Positions 31,664 through 35,333 of a stretch of 35,333 nucleotides of DNA are shown here, in pieces. This DNA comes from Butyricicoccus_A sp964513445 (GTDB lineage: Bacteria; Bacillota; Clostridia; Oscillospirales; Butyricicoccaceae), in contig CAZEMM010000014.1 in the NCBI GenBank assembly GCA_964513445.1, forward strand, positions 1-35,333. The letters are read 5' to 3'. Within the stretch, counting starts at the first letter, position 1. Each line of letters opens with the position of its first letter. A program made the translations under genes and the position numbers. Under the pieces are notes generated by a model. That model was given only the letters and a program-made list of their open reading frames with translations. It did not search any database and was not told where the DNA came from.

Positions 31664-32596
31664 CTATCGTTTGTAATGTACGCCGTGCGAGGATTCCTTG
31701 TTCTCCCCACTTGCAGCGAATCCTTCCGGCAGCTGCAGCACGGCAATGGCGCCAAAAATCAGCAGCATGCCGAGCGCCGTCCAGCCGGTGAACGCGTCGC
31801 CAAACGCCACAACGCCGAGCAGACTGCCCACAAGCGGCTCTACCGTCGCGAGCACGGCGGCCTTGGACGCCGGCACGCCGTCCAATCCGGCAGTGTACAG
31901 CAAAAACGGCGCAACCGTGCTGAGTATCGCCAGACACAGGCCGTACGCCAGACAATCCCACGGCTGCGCCGCTGCCAGCCGGATACAGCCGCCCGCTGCA
32001 AGCGGTGCCGAAGCCGCCGCTGCAAATACGAATGTATAAAACGACACGGTCGCCGCGCCATACCGGCGCAGCGCGAATTTGGCAAAAATACTGTACAGGC
32101 CATAAAACAGGCCGGATCCAAGGCCAAGCAGCACAGTGACTGCGTCAATGCGCTGCGCCTGCGAGAAAACACCCGTAATGCATGCGCAGCCCGCCACTGT
32201 GATCGCAAGCGACAGCAGCTTGCGCCGCGTCAGCGCGTCGTGAAACAGCAGCGCGGACAACGCCATGATAAAAACAGGCGAGGTGTACAGCAGCAGCGCT
32301 GCCATCGCAACGCTGCTGCGCGAGAGCGTCACAAAATAGCAGTAATTGAACAGCGCAATGCTCACCGCGCCCGTGCCGACAAACATCCACGCGTCGCGCA
32401 GGCGAAACCGAAACGCCTGCGGCCTGTACACCATGATGACCAGCCCGAGCGCCGCTGCCGCGAGCGCATTGCGGAAAAAGACCGTCTGGACCGACGTCAT
32501 ACCGCAAGCCCGCAGGCCGCGCACAAACAGCGCGATCATGCCCCACAGCGCACCCGCGCCGATAATCATCCAAACCGACCGCGACGTTGTTTTCAT
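31664..32596 (-). CDS. EamA/DMT-superfamily transporter
   Basis: A 310-residue protein with ten predicted transmembrane helices and two EamA halves (first opening MIIGAGALWGMIALFV, second opening LGLGSGLFYGLYSIF). The motif TVEPLVGSLLGV late in the second half is common in RhaT/YdcZ-like EamA proteins. It exports or imports an unknown small metabolite. ATG 32596 lies ~11 bases from GGGAGGA; the in-frame ATG three codons earlier is too close to the RBS. It has its own promoter near 32643. Confidence 0.9.
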   Translation of the reverse strand: MKTTSRSVWMIIGAGALWGMIALFVRGLRACGMTSVQTVFFRNALAAAALGLVIMVYRPQAFRFRLRDAWMFVGTGAVSIALFNYCYFVTLSRSSVAMAALLLYTSPVFIMALSALLFHDALTRRKLLSLAITVAGCACITGVFSQAQRIDAVTVLLGLGSGLFYGLYSIFAKFALRRYGAATVSFYTFVFAAAASAPLAAGGCIRLAAAQPWDCLAYGLCLAILSTVAPFLLYTAGLDGVPASKAAVLATVEPLVGSLLGVVAFGDAFTGWTALGMLLIFGAIAVLQLPEGFAASGENKESSHGVHYKR

Positions 32597-32642
32597 TACA
32601 AGCATTCCTCCCGGCGCATATTCTTTGCCCACAATCCAGATC

Positions 32643-32651
32643 AGTATAACA
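32643..32651 (-). promoter_or_regulatory. extended -10 promoter of the second EamA gene
   Basis: TGT followed by TATACT (32643-32648) on the minus strand; no good -35 at 17 bases. Confidence 0.55.
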
Positions 32652-32863
32652 CAACTGCGCCCGCATGAGAAACAAAAGCACGCAAAAAAATGTCGGTTTT
32701 TCGCCTGTTTCGCAACCAGAATTTGCCAAATATGTCAATTCCGCCGAAATTCCTGCATTTAACGGCGATTCTCTCCGTCTCTTCCACACAGCGCATCCGC
32801 TTTTTGCACAAAAAAATACAATTTATTTTGGAGGTTTTGCCACTACTCTTCGCCAGCCTCCTA

Positions 32864-32987
32864 TGTTATAGTAGAAAAGTACTTTTGACACACGCTGTCA
32901 TGCGCCTCATGCAGGAGACGCTAAAGTATGCCATACAGAGAAGAGAGAGAAACGAGACGGCTGGGGAGCTGTCTCGTTTCGCTTTTT
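32864..32987 (+). ncRNA. possible small RNA or attenuated leader upstream of the YoaK-like gene
   Basis: An extended -10 (TGT then TATAGT, 32867-32872) is followed ~80 bases later by a 14-bp terminator: GAAACGAGAC-GGCT (32949-32962) with AGCT-GTCTCGTTTC (32967-32980), then GCTTTTTG. The intervening RNA contains an AGGAG and ATG 32928 that could start a short peptide running into the hairpin. This could be a ~110-nt small RNA or a translated leader. The remaining sequence from 32988 to 33099 shows no feature I can support. Confidence 0.4.
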
Positions 32988-33099
32988 GCGCAGATTTTTA
33001 CCTGTTCGGCGTCGGACAAAAAGCCGTCCCGCTTGATTGGACCAGCCCGCTCATTTCGCCGTCCGCCGCGTATTTTCTATACGCTGCGGATGAAATTTT

Positions 33100-33127
33100 T
33101 TGACTGCTGTGGTATACTGTTTATGCT
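33100..33127 (+). promoter_or_regulatory. probable promoter of the YoaK-like gene
   Basis: Two readings are possible: TGG-TATACT (33113-33118) as an extended -10, or TTGACT (33100-33105) with TATGCT (33122-33127) at 16 bases. Confidence 0.5.
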
Positions 33128-33183
33128 CTTTGGGACGATACATACCCTTTGAGCGAAAAGACCGGAATGGGGAGGATGTTATT

Positions 33184-33975
33184 TTGGGAAAGCAGCTGCG
33201 TGACGCCAAAATCGAACGGAGCACAGGACGCATTCATGCCGCTACGCATGCGTCAAACGAAAACGATACCTACTTTCTTATGTGTGAGCGAAAATGGCTC
33301 TTTCACATTCTGATTGTTGTCGCCGGATTTTTTGGCGCTTACACATATTTGCTCCGAGGAAATGTGTTTTGCAACGCACAGACGGGAAATGTTGTGTTGA
33401 TGGGAATGGCGCTCGGAGCGAAAAAATGGGGTGAGGCTCTTTATTATCTGATCCCGATCTCCGCTTATTTTATGGGTGCGTTTGTATCAGAGCTGTTTCC
33501 CAACCCGATCAAGCACCGTCTGCCAATACGTTGGGATACCCTGTTGATTGCAATAGAAATGGCCGTCGTGCTGGGATTGGGCTTTGTACCGGAATCAGCC
33601 CCTGTGCAGATCTCACAGGTGGCAATCAATTTCATTGCGTCCATGCAGTATAATACCTTCCGTCAGGCAGAGGGCGTCCCTATGGCAACGACCTTCGCTA
33701 CAAATCATATCAGACAAATCGGAATCGGCATGGCAAAGGAAGTCAAGCATTGGCACACCAATAACAAAGCGCATCGCAAAAAGCTGCTGCAGCATTTTGA
33801 AATGCTGATATTTTTTCTGATTGGTTCCGTTGCCGGAACAATCTTGTGCAACCTTTTTGTCGGAAAAGCCATCTGGGCAACGCTGATCCCGTTAGGAGCC
33901 ATACTCGGCGCGCTGCTTTATGCGGATCTAATCGCGGAAAAGAATATGATGGAAAAGAAACCGGCAGGGCATTAA
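33184..33975 (+). CDS. YoaK/DUF1275 family membrane protein
   Basis: A 263-residue protein with about six transmembrane helices. The first helix region (VVAGFFGAYTYLLRG) and the motif NAQTGNVVLMGMALG identify DUF1275 (YoaK family), followed by NTFRQAEG and TFATNHIRQIG. The function is unknown; it is often called a putative transporter. TTG 33184 is 8 bases after GGGGAGG, and no ATG matches that RBS in frame. It is the only plus-strand gene after 6945 and is AT-richer than its neighbours, suggesting transfer. Confidence 0.88.
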   Translation: MGKQLRDAKIERSTGRIHAATHASNENDTYFLMCERKWLFHILIVVAGFFGAYTYLLRGNVFCNAQTGNVVLMGMALGAKKWGEALYYLIPISAYFMGAFVSELFPNPIKHRLPIRWDTLLIAIEMAVVLGLGFVPESAPVQISQVAINFIASMQYNTFRQAEGVPMATTFATNHIRQIGIGMAKEVKHWHTNNKAHRKKLLQHFEMLIFFLIGSVAGTILCNLFVGKAIWATLIPLGAILGALLYADLIAEKNMMEKKPAGH

Positions 33976-34011
33976 AAGACCGGGGCATCAGGATTTCTCC
34001 CAATGCCCCGG
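33974..34011 (-). terminator. terminator after the substrate-binding protein gene
   Basis: CCGGGGCAT (34003-34011) pairs with ATGCCCCGG (33980-33988), then TCTTTTAATG on the minus strand. It also lies at the 3' end of the convergent YoaK-like gene. Confidence 0.7.
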
Positions 34012-34041
34012 AAGGATGAAACGCTAAAACGGAACAACCAA

Positions 34042-35115
34042 TTACATATAATCCGCTACATTGTCAGCGGTTACCGGCTCAAACGGTACCCAGATCATGG
34101 AATCGCTGTAGGATTCGCCGGAATCGTCCAACTCAAATTCGGTACCTTCATTGACCGGATTGCCCTCTATCAGGTTCTTGCAGGCAAGAACCGCGCCTTC
34201 GCCCTGGCCAACCGGGTTCTGATAAACCGTCATTGCCATAGTTCCGGCAACAATCGCTTCTGCGCCGACATCGGTGCAGTCAATGCCGCAGATCGGGAAG
34301 TCGATCTCTTTGCCCGAATTCTCACATGCTTCTACTGCGCCCAGTGCCATCTCGTCGTTGTTTGCTATGACGCAGTCAAACTGTGTGCCGCCGGACAGAA
34401 CCGGTCCCATCTTATCCAGTGTCTCTGCACGGTCCCACTCGCATACGAGCGGCTCAAGCGCCGCAGTTGCAGTGATTCCATTCTCTTCCAGCGCATCCAG
34501 AGCGCCCTGCGTACGCTTCGTGGTGGAAACCATACCCAGCGTGCCCTCCAGCATGATGTAGGAAATCTCGGTCTTACTCTGCTTATTAAAGTAATCTGCC
34601 AAATACTCGCCCTGATAGTGGCCAGCGAGATACTCATCCGAGCCGCAGAACGCAACGTTTTCCGGATCGAGTACATGCAGATCGCTCGGCGCGCGGTTTA
34701 CAAAGACCAGCGGCGTATCTCCGGCTGCATCGACCAGCGACTGTGCTGCATCCGAGTCAACCGGATTGACGATGATCGCCTTGTCGCCGCCGTTGACTGC
34801 AGTTTCAATGTACTGAATCTGCTTGGCCGCGTCATTCTGCGCATCCTGTGCAACGATCTTGTAGCCATACTCCTCGCCTGCGGCAGTCGCAGCTTCCTCC
34901 AGCGTGGACAGGAACTGATCGCGTGAAGCCATAATCAGCGTAATCTCGCCGCCGCTGGCGTCCGAAGTGGAGTCCGAGGTAGAGGCTGCTGCCGCTGAAC
35001 CTGAACTTGTTTCGTCCGCGGCAGTCGTGTCTTCACTGCTGCTGCCGCAACCTGCCATCATGCCGGCACACAGTGCGCCGGCCAACAGCATTGCCATTGT
35101 CCTTTTGAATCTCAT
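34042..35115 (-). CDS. sugar-type ABC transporter substrate-binding lipoprotein
   Basis: A 357-residue protein with a lipoprotein signal peptide ending at MMAGC (lipid-anchored Cys near residue 23), a Ser/Ala/Thr-rich spacer (~25-55) and a type I periplasmic-binding fold (Peripla_BP_4; ITLIMASRDQFLSTLEEAA, VNPVDSDAAQ, ANNDEMALGAVEA). It binds a sugar or related solute outside the membrane and delivers it to an ABC permease. The ligand cannot be assigned from sequence alone. AAAGGAG precedes ATG 35115. It probably lies downstream of further transporter genes beyond the right edge. Confidence 0.9.
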   Translation of the reverse strand: MRFKRTMAMLLAGALCAGMMAGCGSSSEDTTAADETSSGSAAAASTSDSTSDASGGEITLIMASRDQFLSTLEEAATAAGEEYGYKIVAQDAQNDAAKQIQYIETAVNGGDKAIIVNPVDSDAAQSLVDAAGDTPLVFVNRAPSDLHVLDPENVAFCGSDEYLAGHYQGEYLADYFNKQSKTEISYIMLEGTLGMVSTTKRTQGALDALEENGITATAALEPLVCEWDRAETLDKMGPVLSGGTQFDCVIANNDEMALGAVEACENSGKEIDFPICGIDCTDVGAEAIVAGTMAMTVYQNPVGQGEGAVLACKNLIEGNPVNEGTEFELDDSGESYSDSMIWVPFEPVTADNVADYM

Positions 35116-35160
35116 TTTTTTCTCCTTTTCTGACTTAATTTTGTTTCCAAAAGAGTTCTA

Positions 35161-35194
35161 TTACAGAGCAGCGCTCCCAATCGCCGCTCTGTAA
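35161..35194 (-). promoter_or_regulatory. hairpin in the leader of the substrate-binding gene
   Basis: TTACAGAGC (35186-35194) pairs with GCTCTGTAA (35161-35169) on the minus strand, followed by TAGAACTCTTTT. It may be a processing or stabilising hairpin, or a weak terminator, 46 bases upstream of the ATG. Confidence 0.45.
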
Positions 35195-35282
35195 CCCCTT
35201 TTGTCCGGGAAGCGAATAAGAATGAAGAGAGAACTTTAGAAAGGTTTATTGTTAACAGCAGAAACTGCTATCACAATTAAAT

Positions 35283-35333
35283 TTACCGCGCGTAGATACC
35301 AAAGCCCTCCGGCATCGGCTCGGTGATGCTCGG
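35283..35333 (-). CDS. C-terminal end of a gene entering from the right edge
   Basis: The last 16 codons (ending EPMPEGFGIYAR) and a TAA at 35283-35285 are visible. The frame is open to the window edge and in the same direction as the substrate-binding protein gene, 167 bases upstream of it. The fragment is too short to identify; its neighbour suggests a sugar transport or metabolism gene. Confidence 0.5.
   Translation of the reverse strand, partial: PSITEPMPEGFGIYAR

Overview
The window looks like chromosome from an anaerobic gut-type Clostridia (Bacillota), probably an Oscillospirales/Butyricicoccaceae-like organism. This is inferred from strong AGGAGG-type ribosome binding sites, sigma-A promoters, mid-50s-looking GC, SLH-domain surface proteins and the mix of housekeeping genes. 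No database search was possible, so the genus is not established. I see no rRNA or tRNA gene, CRISPR array or transposase.

Region 1-7.1 kb looks accessory. On the minus strand a 16-residue leader peptide overlaps two mutually exclusive hairpins upstream of a small two-helix membrane protein and an alpha/beta hydrolase cut by the window edge. Next to it lie broken ORF fragments and an orphan terminator. From a perfect consensus promoter at 1280-1308 a plus-strand run reads: a small ORF with an in-frame stop, a six-helix membrane protein, a short-chain dehydrogenase, a DUF434 protein, a LigB-AMMECR1 fusion and a radical SAM enzyme. The last two are core parts of the uncharacterised AmmeMemoRadiSam system. 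A DMT-family transporter follows, and a bidirectional terminator closes the block.

Region 7.2-14.3 kb (minus strand) is mostly housekeeping: greA-lysS, a CtpA-type S41 protease, a 30-residue membrane peptide, a CdaR/PucR-type regulator, an RsuA/RluB-family pseudouridine synthase and a DUF4830 protein. A roughly 700-base hairpin-rich stretch without a convincing gene follows.

Region 14.3-21.6 kb (minus strand) holds an EF-G-like GTPase paralogue and then the most unusual gene of the window. It encodes a 1365-residue protein overlapping the end of the rRNA methyltransferase gene rlmB. Its first ~838 residues are acidic, low-complexity and contain three families of repeated short motifs. The last ~527 residues have the layout of a P1B-type (heavy-metal) ATPase in which nearly every catalytic motif is lost. 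I regard it as a candidate pseudo-transporter or scaffold of unknown role.

Region 21.8-26.6 kb (minus strand) is a cell-surface cluster: two tandem amidase_3-SLH autolysin-like proteins whose SLH portions are almost identical at DNA level while their catalytic domains have diverged, and an SLH protein with a C39-like cysteine peptidase domain. Region 26.8-29.8 kb is an aspartate-pathway operon (ACT-domain protein, homoserine dehydrogenase, aspartokinase). Region 29.9-35.3 kb holds a histidine phosphatase, a glucose-1-phosphate thymidylyltransferase, an EamA transporter, a YoaK/DUF1275 membrane protein on the plus strand preceded by a possible small RNA or attenuator, a sugar-type ABC substrate-binding lipoprotein, and the last 16 codons of another minus-strand gene.
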